This document shows positions 43,816 through 55,760 of a stretch of DNA of 64,000 nt, piece by piece. The notes beneath the pieces are model-generated. The model made no database searches, had not been told where the DNA came from, and worked only from the letters and a program-made list of their open reading frames with translations. Source of the stretch: Paratinospora sagittata (taxonomy: Eukaryota; Streptophyta; Magnoliopsida; Ranunculales; Menispermaceae); assembly GCA_035771175.1 (NCBI GenBank), contig CM069610.1:22224501-22288500 (forward strand). The letters are read 5' to 3'. How positions within the stretch are numbered: the stretch's first letter is position 1; the number at the start of each line of letters is the position of its first letter. The position numbers and the translations under genes were made by a program.

Positions 43816-44991
43816 TAAATACATTGTTTAGTATTTATTTTTAAATGTCATATGTTTTAAAAGATAGGACGCTTACTAAGTAAGTAGCGCCCTCATCTTA
43901 CGATTTTATGTTTTAAAAAGAATGACGCTTACTACATAAGTAACGCCCTCATCATAAGTTATTTTGTTTAAAAAGGGAGGACGCTCACTCAGTGATTAGC
44001 GCGCTCATAAGTATAGTCTTAACGTCAATATTTGTTTGGTATATTTTATCTTTTGATAAAGCACTGATTTTCATATCATATCATTCATGATTTTTGAAAC
44101 TGCACTTGAGCAATACCGAACATTGAAAGGAAAAGGACAAAAGGTGTATTTCAACTTAGCATTACCTATTTCATATTTCATATTTTTGGAATGCTATGTA
44201 CTGTGTTTAATGTAAAGTGTTCTACTGCGTTAGAACCAACCAATATCTTAGTGTTGTAATGCTGGTGTGTTTCTGGATTGAAACAACTAGGACAAGTTAA
44301 AGTAGTTCACTTGATGATTTCAGAATTGAAATCATATAGGTTTTTCTCTAAGCCTTTAAAAGAGAACTTGGTTCATCCTCATCCAGTAAAAGGGTAGGTG
44401 TGTCCTTAACCTTAAAAAGGATAGGTTATCTCTCAGCCTTTAAAAGATAAATCGATTCATCCTCATCCAATAAAAGGGTAGGCGTGTCATTAACCTTAAA
44501 TAGGATAGGTTATCTCTCAGCCTTAAAAGAGAAATTGGTTGTTCCTTATCCAGCAAAAGGATCACGATTCTTCCTTAGCTAGTAAAAGGAACAAGGGTTT
44601 CTCCTCATCCCGAAAAAAGGAAATTTGGTTCTTCCTTAGCCAGTAAAAGGAACATGGGTTTTTTCTAATCCTGAAAAAAGGAAAACGGTTCATCCTTATC
44701 CTGTGAAAGGATAAGTTTGCCTTTAACTTGAAAAAGGGCAGTTGTAACGGTTTGGTTCACACCCGTAAAAGAATCAGTTAGTGGATTGAGAAAATCCTAA
44801 TCGGGAGATTAGGTAGTGGACGTAGGCTTGGCCGAAGCACTATAAATCGTGTGTCTCACTTTTGCAATTTAGTCTATGCTCTATTTTGCACCCAATTCCA
44901 ATACACTCATGTAAATCACTAAGTTATTGGAAGACATTTTTAAAATTGACCATCGCACCTAATTCACCCCCCCTCTTGGGTAGGACCAACA
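43815..44991 (+). mobile_element. Copia LTR 'L1', 5'-truncated
   Basis: It begins within AGGACGCT/AGCGCCCT hairpin motifs (three units near 43866, 43922 and 43979, about 55 bp apart). A ladder of short inverted repeats of the type TTCCTT-n-AAGGAA follows (44330-44750), then the TATAAAT module (44841-44847), a C-loop hairpin (44957-44981) and the end GGACCAACA. Confidence 0.85.
44841..44847 (+). promoter_or_regulatory. TATA-box-like site in copia LTR L1
   Basis: TATAAAT in GGCCGAAGCACTATAAATC, 150 bp before the LTR end. Same block as in N1 and L2. Confidence 0.55.
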
Positions 44992-44993
44992 AG

Positions 44994-45008
44994 TGGTATC
45001 AGAATTAG
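44994..45008 (+). promoter_or_regulatory. Primer-binding site of element L
   Basis: TGGTATCAGAATTAG begins two bases after LTR L1. The first ten bases match the initiator tRNA-Met complement; the remainder has diverged. Confidence 0.8.
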
Positions 45009-45223
45009 AAACCCTAGCTATCATCAGTGATCTGCACGTTTTGAGTTTTTGTATTCCATGTGTAATCATCTCGATGACGTCAGCTTGCTTCTGCAAGCCA
45101 TATCGCATTTAATGCATGACCGCCTTTGAGATGTTTTATAAAAATCTACGCTTCATCTTTACTTGCACCATCTGCAATTCAGTTGAAGTTGTTGTAGGTT
45201 GTAGGTATCCGAGAACTGCACCC

Positions 45224-45664
45224 ATGCCTCCTCCGGGTTTCCCCACGATTATCTCGCAACCTCCCATAAAGACAGAACCTTAGCCAGAGCCATCCCATGC
45301 CGATTGCGGAGAATCTTCAATCAAGAATCTCTTAAGCCAATCCTCCGAGTCCAACTCTGCCAACTTTTAGCTGGTCGTCGAGTTGCTCTTCAAACAGGAG
45401 AAAAGATTAAGGGAACTTGAGAGAGTCAACAGACTTCAAAAAGACATGTTGTTTACTTTTCTAAAAAAGGTAGATAAATCTGAAGTTGTTCTTGAAGATG
45501 CAATCAATGGGAACTTCACCTTTGCTATGAGCCAGATTAGAAGGCTCAATCCAGTGCTTGCTCATATTGAACTTATGAGTGCAAGAATGGCCGAATTGCC
45601 TCATCTTCCAAGATCTGACGCACCTCGATCTCGTGATGCTCAAGGCTCTCCTCATCAAGCTTGA
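45224..45664 (+). pseudogene. Small ORF of non-autonomous copia element L, two stops
   Basis: One frame of 147 codons starts at ATG 45224 with a proline-rich MPPPGFPTIISQPP segment and is interrupted only by TAG at 45281 and at 45368. The open part (45383-45664) begins LFKQEKRLRELERVNRLQKD, a charged, likely coiled-coil helix, and ends in a basic, proline/serine-rich tail. I do not recognise a domain; it is not a copia gag, protease or RT. Absence of frameshifts suggests it was translated until recently. It could be a gag-like RNA-binding or structural helper, but nothing in the sequence proves this. Confidence 0.5.
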
Positions 45665-47592
45665 TTTCCACCGCTCCCTGTTCCTGTCTATCAGTCTGTC
45701 TGTCGGGTTAATCTGTTTATCGTCCGGGTGTAATATTTATTTGTTAAGAAAAAAAATTGTACTTAAAATGGTCTGCTAGACCCTGAAAAACTTGTTACAA
45801 TGTTTAACGGCTACTTCCCTTTTCAATTACCAAAAAATAGTTCATTAAGCTATCTTTCTATCTCTCATTCATCTCTTAATGCTTCACTGTATTTAAATGA
45901 CTGGTCTATTTGAATTTGTGTGAATGCTATATTTCATATTCATATGTTGCACACACTAATCACTATTCACAATTTGCTTAATTTATGCTCTGATATGCCG
46001 GCTTCTATGGTTGCAAAATCATTCTCGAATTTATCTGTTGCATAACTATGTTGCTTGTTTGAACATGATTATCTGTCATCATACTAATATCATCTTGTTC
46101 ATATTTTCTAATAAACTGCATCTTGATGAAATCTTACTATATCTAATGCATTTATCAGTTTATTGATGACATCTTTCTTAACCAATCACATCTATCTTGA
46201 GTATCTGATATGCTTATCCGTGACTGTCTGATAAATATCATGATTATACTTGTCTTGCATCCTATATATTATCATGATTATTTATGCTCATTTTGAACTT
46301 GTGATATCTAATTATCTGATGATCAGGTAACACAATAGCTAGGTTGTGCGTTAATATTTTATCTCTGCCTATGCTAGTTCATATCATGATCATGCTTGCT
46401 CTGAACTTAGAATATCTTATTTATGCATGATTCATGTGTTTGCAAGTATGTATAGGCCATGTACACAGCTTTTTATCATTAGCCTATATCGTGAACAGAA
46501 TTTGGCCTACTCTCATGACTATTATCTGTTGGCATTATTCTTTCAATGATTTCTTGATTTTGATGCATCTGCTTCATACCATATCATGTTTGCATCAAAC
46601 TCATGGATATCTGATTTCTAATGAGTACATACCCTTCCAAATGGTTTCTCATTAGAATCAACGAATCAAACAATCTAGACCATGTTTTAATTGAAATTAC
46701 TTGCCTAATTTTTTATTTAGTGAATGTATGCTATTGCTCAAATGTCTTCTATGAAACTTAGCATATATTCAGCATGTTTAGACTTTGATACTTGGTATCA
46801 GCAGGTTTATCATATGTATCTTCTCATGTCTAAACTATGAAAAGTTTATAATTTTCCATCTCACATGCCATTGATGGTGCTCCGTAATATTGTATTTTGT
46901 ATGCATCAATTGACTGTGATTTTTGATATCTAATAGATGTCATGTACTTCAACTATATACTTTGCATCTTATTAAAATCATAATAGCTAGGCCTGCTTAA
47001 TCATAAATTTCTCTGCCTATGCTATAAGTATACTTATGTGTGTTTATTTACATATCTTAAAGCATACTCTGTGTTTGGTTTGGTTTAATTATCAAATTTA
47101 TATTATGTAAAACACTACGGAGAATAATTGCCCACGATTAAAAATTCTTTATGAATTCATCTTTCGGCAATTCTTTCTCGATCCCTTTGACTTCGATTCT
47201 CTGCTATGTGTGTGTGAAATGTTTTTCAATATTAATAGCCCATGAATAAGTCACTCTATTTCTCACAGTGCTTAAAAAATAAGATCCTTTTTCCCACATG
47301 ATTTCAGTATAGTAGACCTTACGCATTCTCACGTACCTAACTATGACACGATGTCATAAATCATCTTGAAGGTGAATGCACAAAGTAAGGGGGAGTCTCC
47401 ATGTAAGGGGGAGCTTCGCTACTCTACTAAGTCAATGGGAGATTTTATTCTTTTTTCTTCACTTTTTGATGATATCAAAAGGGGGAGAAGAAAAATTAAG
47501 AAAAATAAGGGGAGAAGAAAAATAAGGAGAAATAGTTCAAGGGAAAACATTTTTGCTTCATATGCTTAATTTTTCGATTTATTTGTTATCAT
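45665..47592 (+). other. Non-coding interior of copia element L
   Basis: About 1.9 kb, AT-rich, without credible coding sequence. The right part has several purine tracts (GTAAGGGGGAG twice near 47385-47410, and AAAAGGGGGAGAAG near 47478), resembling extra polypurine primer sites. No pol motif is seen on either strand. Confidence 0.6.
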
Positions 47593-47607
47593 AAAAAAGG
47601 GGGAGAT
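47593..47607 (+). promoter_or_regulatory. Polypurine tract of element L
   Basis: AAAAAAGGGGGAGAT directly precedes LTR L2 (TGTTAACC). Confidence 0.85.
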
Positions 47608-48376
47608 TGTTAACCTATATGGTTCATCCTTAGCACATCCCTAAAGTATACTTAATGAAGTATATTTTGATGATCACAAACAAAGTATTTTTTGGTGCTA
47701 ACGAACGATTTTCAAGAACTTATATCTGCACCAAAGGAAAAGCAAAAAGCCAAGGAGCGACTCGATCAAGGAACTCAAAGCTTACATCCAACGATCAAGC
47801 TCATTTCAACTAACGGACTTCAACGATCACATCATGATTTCAAGATTGCTTCACTCGAATGTTTCGATCAAGCTTCAAGACTACATCTATCGATCAACGT
47901 TTAAGTCATTCAACTCCGAATTTCTCCCATTGAAGATCTCATAATGAAGAATTGGATCTAATAGTTATGAGAAATAAGAATACACAAAATACCTAAGGTA
48001 TATCTTTCTCTAATCGTTATTGCTCAAAATGTTTTTCAAAACCATGCATATATCATTTTCATATTTTCTCTAAATCTGCATGTTTTGATTTTATGTTTTT
48101 AACAATATTTCAAATGATTTAATACCATATTTTTAATTTGAAATATACCTAGTTTTTATTCGCATTTATAGAATATTTTATCACGAGTAAAAACTGTTTT
48201 TCAAATAATCTTTCAGGACACTAATGAAATAGCACCGCTCTCCTAAACTTGTTAAGTCAGGACGCTGATAAGTCATTAGGACGCTGATAACGTTCAAGGT
48301 TGAAATGAACTGATTAATTAGGACGCTTACTTGTATAGTAGCGGTCTTATTTATTAGTCAACCTTTGAAGTTGTTA
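47608..48376 (+). mobile_element. Copia LTR 'L2', 5' segment
   Basis: Starts TGTTAACCTATATGG after the polypurine tract. It holds hairpin motifs near 48216-48350 and is interrupted at 48377 by solo LTR J. This 5' part has no counterpart in the truncated L1. Confidence 0.85.
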
Positions 48377-51172
48377 TGTGACGCCCCTAAAATTATTTCA
48401 TCTAGCCCATAACTCAATTGCATTTTGCCCAAACTCTATGTGTTTGCCTTGATATGTTTGGTGTTTGTTTGATAGTTGTTTAATGTTTGTATATTTGATG
48501 CTTGATAATGTATCTAAATATGTGCATTATAAATTATATATGGGTCATGTTAAATTAAAGTATAATGCATGTGTTATTATTTATGCATGGGCCCATTAAA
48601 CCATGAATTGATATAGGTTAAGATTGATTGAATAAAATGATAAATGAGAATGAAAATTTGGTGTATTAGAAGGATTGGACATTTAATTGGACATTTAAAA
48701 TACATGCAAGTATGATATTGGTTAAAGTACATGTGGTTGGTATGGGTAGTATGAGACCAGCACATGTCAAATTGGTGCATGAGAATGGACAAGTGTCCCA
48801 TGCCCCATTTCTCTTCTCCAACACATGTCAAGTTGGTGCATGAGAGTGGAAAGGTGCCCCATGCCCACTTCTTTTCTCCAAGGAAGTCCTAGAGAGTGAG
48901 ATGAGTGGAAGGAAAGGAAAAAAAAAAGAGAAAGGGAATAAGAAGAGAAAGAAAGAGGAAGTTGCTTTGAGGGAAGTCTCAGCAATGTTTTCATCAAAGA
49001 GCTGGATCTTGGTGATAAATGGTCAGATTGAGCTCAAACTTTGTCATCCAGTTCATATCTTATGATTATTGATTCTGGTAGGTGGAGATCTTGATTGGAG
49101 TTTTCTTCTAAGAGATATAACCTCCCAAACAAAGCTGGTCGGAAAGTCTGAATTTCTCGCGCAGTTTAGATCAAACTGATAGATCTCCTAAACCTACCGT
49201 TGGATAGATATGATATTTCATATGACGGTTCAAAACTAATATTTCTGCATTATGAACGGTTGAGATGTTGATGTATAGAGTATTTTGTGTGATATAGACA
49301 TCGGAGTTCAAGTATTTTGCAGCAAGAAAGGAGAAATTATCTAATTAGATACTTGTTCATCAAAGAGACCTATCTCTTCGGTCCACTGTTGGATTGAGCT
49401 GATTTTTGGACAGAAAGTTTGCTTCTTAGCATACTTCAATCTTTACGGTTTTTTTGTGATTAAATATTTTTTTTGGCAGCTTGATACATCTGAACAGAAT
49501 ATTAAATGAAAAATTGGTAGGGTTGTTTGTATTAGACCTAAATTTAGAATATGAACTTAGCCCTTTCCAAATAGCTTGCATGTCAACTATGTTGACCTAG
49601 TTTCCATTGTTGATGAACCCATGATGCAAAATCAGTGATATACATGGCTGAACATGGTGACCTAGTGTAAATCGGCAATATGGCCTAAGTATGAAAATCT
49701 TCATATTTTAGGGCTTTTGATGCTTTTGGCCTAGAATCATTAAATTGATGCAATTTATGTCTAATTAAGCATGATTAGGGTTGATTATGCTACTGATTTG
49801 GTGGTTGTGACCATATCATGGGTTAGGCTTACTTGTGATCAAATGGCCCAATTTGGGCATGTTTATACCTAAGGAATTGAAAATCGGTATTTTTGATTAA
49901 TTGAATGGTTTATGAATAAGAACTATGCATTAGAGGCCTAAGTCATGTGATTTGAGTTGAATGATGGGATTAGATGGCATTTAGGCCTATTGTCTATATG
50001 TGGGCTGATTTAAGGTTGATGTGTAATGTCTATGTGATTGAGCATAGAAATTGATGTATGGTTGGATATTGATTAATGTTTCAGAATCTTGATTGGGTTG
50101 ATTTGGTTTGGTGTCCGTGTGTGGTTAGATACTCTCGCGAGGCTTGGTTGTGAGTAGACTTCATTTATGATTATATATTTTATGTCATCATATCACTTAT
50201 ATATATTGTATGTTGAAAGCATGAATGTGTTCTAATGTTTTAAATGATGCATTAATTTGAGAAAACCTTATGACTTTGATTGGGCCCATCTATCTGGCTA
50301 ATAGGGAGACTTAAACCTTGTCATAGGAGGGTTTTAGAAGAAAATATTTGGGGATGAGAACGGTACGGTGAAATAGACGTGCAATAGTAACCCTAAATCA
50401 ACATGATTGGGGATGAGAACGGTACAGTGAAATAGACGTGCACTAGTAACCCCAATGCATGTGGAATGTAGATCCAAATTGATAGGCTTATACTTGCATC
50501 GAACTTATTATAAATGTTTGATATCTATATGTTATGAGCCTTTAATCATGCTACATATTGACATGCATACATGATATTTATTTATGAGTATCGATAGCAT
50601 ATTTGAATTCTATTCACTGGGCACCGTTGGCTCACCCTCATTTTCCTCTTTCAGGTCCTTCTGTCCCAAATAAGGGCAAAGGAGTAGTCATATCTTGAGG
50701 GCCTTGCCGGCGAGAGAATACAAGGCCTCAATGTGAGTTGAGAGGCATTTTGATTAAACTGTGTTTTAAATTATGATGTATTATATTTTGGACTATGTAA
50801 TTATAACACTTACCACATTGTAGTATGGGTGAGTTGAGACTTGTTAGATAGACCATGTGGGCATATGACGATTTTTTTTGTACCCATAGTTTTGGACTTT
50901 ATTTGTAAGTCCATCTTGATGGACTGTAGGGATTATGGTTTTATTAATGGTTCATTTTTATGGATTATCTCTTGTCTTAGATGATTAATACGATTGGTAG
51001 TTTTGTTTAGTACTTTTTATATTATGTCGTTGTTTGGGATAAGGCTCGTAGGGTCTCAACCACCTCACGGGGGTTGAGGAGTGGTTGGAGATGCCTACGC
51101 CGGGCCTCCCGCCCTGGAATTTCTCACGTCATTCCTTGCGGGGTTGGTGGTCTGGGGTGCGGGGTCGCCACA
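48377..51172 (+). mobile_element. Solo Tekay-family LTR 'J'
   Basis: This 2796-bp LTR starts TGTGACGCCCC and ends GGTCGCCACA like LTRs D and E. Flanks are TGTTA (48372-48376) and TGTTT (51173-51177), a 4-of-5 target duplication. It has a single 177-bp unit (49081-49258), the 249-bp block lost from D, and an exon-like stretch (50085-50149) with GTGAGT at 50150-50155. The acceptor TTTCAG ends at 50654. No interior remains. It is more diverged than D is from E, so it is an older member. Confidence 0.9.
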
Positions 51173-53349
51173 TGTTTGGAAGCTGACTCAGCATCAGCTC
51201 ACTAAAAGATCTTTTAAAAGTTCTTCAAAGAGCATATCTTTGAGGGCGCTAATAGTTATAAGTTGGACAAGCTATCAGGACGCTTCCTAGAAAGAAGTGT
51301 TCTCATCTTGAACCAACTTTATAATGGTCAGGATGCTGATTGTCCTTCAGCGTATTTATTTTTAAATGTGATATGTTTTAAAAGATATGACACTTACTAA
51401 GTAAGTAGTGCTCTCATCTTATGATTTTATGTTTTAAAAAGAATGACGCATACTACATAAGTAGCGCCCTCATCATAAGTTATTTTGTTTAAAAAGGCAG
51501 GACGCTCACTTAGTGAGTAGCGCCCTCATAAGTATAGTCTTAAATAAAGTAAAGACGCTAACTGTTCAGTAGCGCCCTTAGAACAATAAAATGAGTCAGG
51601 ACGCTCACAACTCGGTAGAACCCTCACTTGTCGTTCAGCAAAACACTTATACGGAAAAAACACCCTCAAAGAACAAAGCAACAAAGTTGACATTATGCTT
51701 CAGGACACTAATTGCGGAATCATGACACTAATTCAACTATGGTCACTATGGTTTACTTTTCAGAACAAATCTCTGCACAAGAACTTTTCAGATAAATCAA
51801 AGATCTTTTCTGATGCATGAATTGAGGTATCCTGAAAATCTCCTTATTCATGCTATATGGAAAGAACCAGAATGCGTATGAAAATTGCAGATGCCATTTT
51901 CATATACTACTCTAGCCGTTGAGTCTCAACGTTCATCTTGAATTTGAAATTCAAGTGTATAACGGCTATGATCCCTCTAAGTCTATAATACCAACACTTA
52001 GGACCCAACAACTTGCCAATCACTTTGTGTTGTGCCAATACTTTTTGAAAGTTAGTCCGAGTCAAAATGAATTTCATTTTCTAATCTTTCAAAGTATTTT
52101 TACTGATACTTATACGATTTTCATACTGAACTTCAATTCTATTTTATATTTGAAAATTTATTTTTATATTGGTATCAACTCAAATTCTCAACACTGATTC
52201 ATATCTGGTATCATTCATGTTGCTGATAGAATTTGAGAAATAGTTCAAGATATACAGTCGTACTTGATTTCATATCTTAAGTGTTATATTGAACTATATC
52301 AGTAATTGCGTTAAACTACTGATCGTTGAACCAGAAGTTTTCATACATATATTTTATATCTATTTTGAAAATTGTTTGTGTCTTTGATTTACACCAATCC
52401 TATGTTTTTAACATCATTATTTGTTTGGTATATTTTATCTTTCGATAAAGCATTGATTTTCATATCATATCATTCATGTTTTTCGAAACTGCACTTGAGC
52501 AATACCGAACATTGAAAGGAAAAGGACAAAAGGTGTATTTCAACTTAGCATTACCTATTTCATATTTCATATTTTTGTAATGCTATGTATTGTGCTTAAT
52601 GTAAAGTGTTCTACTGCGTTAGAACCAACCAATATCTTAGTGTTGTATTGCTGGTGTGTTTCTGGATTGAAACAACCAGGACAAGTGAAAGTAGTTTACT
52701 TGATGATTTCAGAATTGAAATCATATAGGTTTTTCTCTAAGCCTTTAAAAGAGAAATCGATTTATCCTCATCCAGTAAAAGGGTAGGTGTGTCCTTAACC
52801 TTAAAAAGTATAGGTTATCTCTCAGCCTTTAAAAGGGAAATCAGTTCATCCTCATCTAGTAAAAGGGTAGGTGTTTCCTTAACCTTAAATAGGATAGGTT
52901 ATCTCTCAGCCTTAAAAGAGAAACCGGTAGTTCTTTATCCCGCAAAAGGATCACGGTTCTTCCTTAGCCAGTAAAAGGAACATGGGTTTCTCCTCATCCC
53001 GGAAAAAGAAAATTTGGTTCTTCCTTAGCCAGTAAAAGGAACATGGATTTTTCTAATCCCGAAAAAAGGAAAATGGTTCATCCTTATCCTGTGAAAGGAT
53101 AGGTTTGCCTTTAACTTGAAAAAGGGCAGTTGTAACTGTTTGGTTCACACCCGTAAAAGAATCAATTAGTGGATTGAGAAAATCCTAATAGGGAGATTAG
53201 GTAGTGGACGTAGGCTTGGCCGAACCATTATAAATCGTGTGTATCACTTTTGCAATTTAGTCTGTGTTCTATTTTGCATCCAATTCCAATACACTCACGT
53301 AAATCACTAAGTTATTGGAATTCACCCCCCCTCTTGGGTGTGACCGACA
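51173..53349 (+). mobile_element. Copia LTR 'L2', 3' segment
   Basis: Resumes L2 after J. It contains AGGACGCT/AGCGCCCT units (51380-51690, about 55 bp apart), the TTCCTT/AAGGAA ladder (52730-53140), TATAAAT at 53229-53235 and the C-rich LTR end GTGACCGACA at 53349. The left arm of the C-loop hairpin has been lost here (TTGGAATTCACC). Confidence 0.85.
53229..53235 (+). promoter_or_regulatory. TATA-box-like site in copia LTR L2
   Basis: TATAAAT in GGCCGAACCATTATAAATC, 120 bp before the LTR end. Same block as in N1 and L1. Confidence 0.5.
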
Positions 53350-54024
53350 GATTGATTGTGCATAATCAATTCATTGTTTTACATTGCATATATTTGAATC
53401 GAGTGCATTTGAGAAGAATATCTATTTCAACACTTTGCAACATTTAAAATCATAGTGGTTGAAATAGTATATGTTAATTCATTCAAGATTGTAAGTTTTC
53501 ACTGTTGAGAGTGATTTTGATCACTTCTCTAAATATTTTGTAATCTTGATGTATTGTTGACCTGTGTGTAAACTTAGGGATAAATGACCATATATTGTAC
53601 GGCACTTAACCACGTCCGTAAGTTGGTTGCAAGTTGTAGCTTACTAGCCAAGCCCTGGTGTAGGCTAGACTGTGGCTTTCTAACCAAGCCCTCGTGTAAG
53701 TTAGCGTTGTATTGGCTTGAGCCAAGCCTTGGTGTAGGCTCAATGAAAACGGTTTCTAATCCGCCCATAAGTGATTAGCCAATAGTGGATTGGGAAATCC
53801 TGACCGGTGCGGTTGGGTAGTGGACGTAGACTCAAGGGGAGTCGAAACACTCTAAATCTTTGTGTTCATATTTACTTCATGCTCTTGTCTTTATTTGTTC
53901 TGTTTTTGTTGTTACCTGCTACACATTATATTATGTTTATTTAATCAACCGAAAGGTAACGTGAAAATCCGTCAAGTCCAATTCACCCCTCCCCCCCTCC
54001 TTAGACGGTTATACTGGGCCAACA
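53350..54024 (+). mobile_element. Solo copia LTR 'K', 3' segment
   Basis: Resumes LTR K after element L. A repeated 'ccaagccctggtgtaggctagac' type of phrase occurs about three times (53650-53745). The end has a GTCCAA arm, a C-rich loop, and GGGCCAACA at 54024. The right TSD ATGTT follows (54025-54029). Confidence 0.85.
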
Positions 54025-55760
54025 ATGTTAGCTTTGAAGCAAATATATGCATAATTAAGCATGGTAATGGTTCTATTGCATTCATTGCATCTAGGCATAA
54101 AAATGTGTATTCCACCCTGCTTGATGAAATTAGTGATCAAAATGTTTCATGTTTGAGTGTTATTATGAATGATGATGCATGGTTATGGCATAGAAGATTA
54201 GCACATGTTAGCATGGAAAACATTTCTAGACTTGCCAAAAATGAGCTTACAAAGGGCATTCCTAAAGGAGTGTACCTAAATGATAAAGTTTGTGAACCTT
54301 GTTAGCTTGGAAAGCATACCAAATCCTCCTTTAAGAGCAAGAAAATCATGTCTACTAGTAGAGCTCTTGAAATGATCCACATGGATCTATTTGGACCAAC
54401 TCAGACACAAAGCTTAGGAGGAAAGTCATATGTATTTGTTATTGTTGATGATTATTCTCGTTTTATTAGGGTGTTATTTCTCTCTCATAAGCGCGAAGTG
54501 TGTGATATTTTTATGAGATATTGTCATAGAGTAGAAAATGAAAAATGGTACAAAATCACCATCATTAAAAGTGATAGGGGAGGAAACAAGGATATACTCA
54601 CCGTTTATCAACCCCTAGAATTTCACAAGTAGTAGAAAGGAAAAATTGAATCCTCCAGGATATGTGTAGAACTATGCTTTGTGAATATAATATTGCTACA
54701 CATTTTTGGGTTGAGGCTATTAGTACTGCATGGTATGTAATGAATAGAACTTTGATTAGAAAAAGCATAAAAAAGACTCCATTCGAAATATGAAAAGGTA
54801 GAGTGCCCAACATTGGACACTTTAAAGTCTTTCGGTGCAAGTGTTATATCTTGAATGACAAAGACAACTTGAATAAGTTTGATCCAAAATCCGATAATGG
54901 CATTTTTTTTTAGGATATTCATCTCATAGCAAGGCATATAGGGTGTACAGTAAGTCATCTAGAGTTGTAGAAGGGTCCATTCATGTGAACCCAGGCAAAA
55001 GATTTGTGAAAATCCTGAAAAATCTGGAATTAGATGATGATGATGAAATTCCCAAGAATTCGATTGACTTAGAGGAAAATGATCAAAATGTTCAAGTCCG
55101 TAAGAATTCTAGGCTCCTTATTAGTCACCTCAAAGAGCAAATATTAGGTGACCAATCCAAGGGAGTGTCTACTAGAGTCGCACTTAATAAGGATCAAGGG
55201 CATGTAGCCTTTGTATTACAAATAGAACCTTCTAAGGTTGAGGATGCTCTAAATGATGAGAATTGGATTCTTGCTATGCAAGCAAAGAAATGACACTTCA
55301 CTAGGAACAATGTATGGGAACTAGTGCCTAAACCTTCTCACCAATCAATCATAGGTACCAAATGAGTGTTTAGAAACAAAAAGGATAAAAAAGGAGTGAT
55401 TGTGTGAAATAAGGCTAGATTAGTTGCTCAAGGATATAATCAAGATGAAGGAATTGATTATGAGGAAGTTTTTTCACCAGTTGCAAGATTAGAGGCAATT
55501 AAAATGTTGTTGGCCTATGCTTGCTATAGAATGCTTACCAAATGAATGTAAAGAGTGCATTTTTGAATGGGTACATTAATAAAGAGGTATATATGAAACA
55601 ACCTCCTGATTTTGAGGACTCTCAAAATCTAGATTATGTGTATAGGCTCCACAAAGCTCTATATGGCTTGAAACAAGCTCTTTAGAACTTGGTATGCTAG
55701 GCTAAGCATATTCCTTCTTGAGCATGACTTTCATAAGGGTAAGTTAGATCCAACTTTGTT
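54025..55760 (+). pseudogene. pol: Ty1/copia integrase and RT of element 'M', broken
   Basis: Coding resumes with SFEANICIIKHGNG, then the GAG-pre-integrase motif LWHRRLAHVS (about 54190), a TAG at 54303 (the minus copia at 2085-3015 has Gln in PCQLGKH), the integrase start HMDLFGPTQTQS, FVIVDDYSRF, and KSDRGG (54570). A deletion and frame change at about 54600 lead to WYVMNRTLIRK and NDKDNLNKFDPKSD. RT follows (55310-55730): [34 protein letters not shown], with stops including TGA for Arg and TGA for Trp. It ends near DFHKGKLDPTL at about 55760. The catalytic YVDD region, RNase H and the 3' LTR are missing. Confidence 0.88.

Larger units (their letters stand above)
43815..53349 (+). mobile_element. 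Non-autonomous Ty1/copia element 'L'
   Basis: It has a 5' LTR L1 (5'-truncated, ending 44991), a primer site at 44994, a 2.6-kb interior without gag-pol, a polypurine tract at 47593-47607, and a 3' LTR L2 (47608-53349) which is itself interrupted by solo LTR J. L1 and L2 share about 1 kb of nearly identical sequence (43830-44960 with 51350-53330). The interior has a single short broken frame. No TSD can be tested, because the left end is lost in a 30-bp direct duplication near 43795-43850. Confidence 0.8.

Noticed and set aside
48372..51177. A perfect TSD for solo LTR J
   Set aside because: The flanks are TGTTA and TGTTT, a 4-of-5 match, so only a decayed duplication can be claimed.
42248..53349. 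LTR at 42248 and LTR at 53349 as the two LTRs of one copia element
   Set aside because: Their 5' ends differ (TGTTAATATAAC versus TGTTAACCTATA) and the TSD ATGTT pairs 42243 with 54025, which shows two nested units (K and L).
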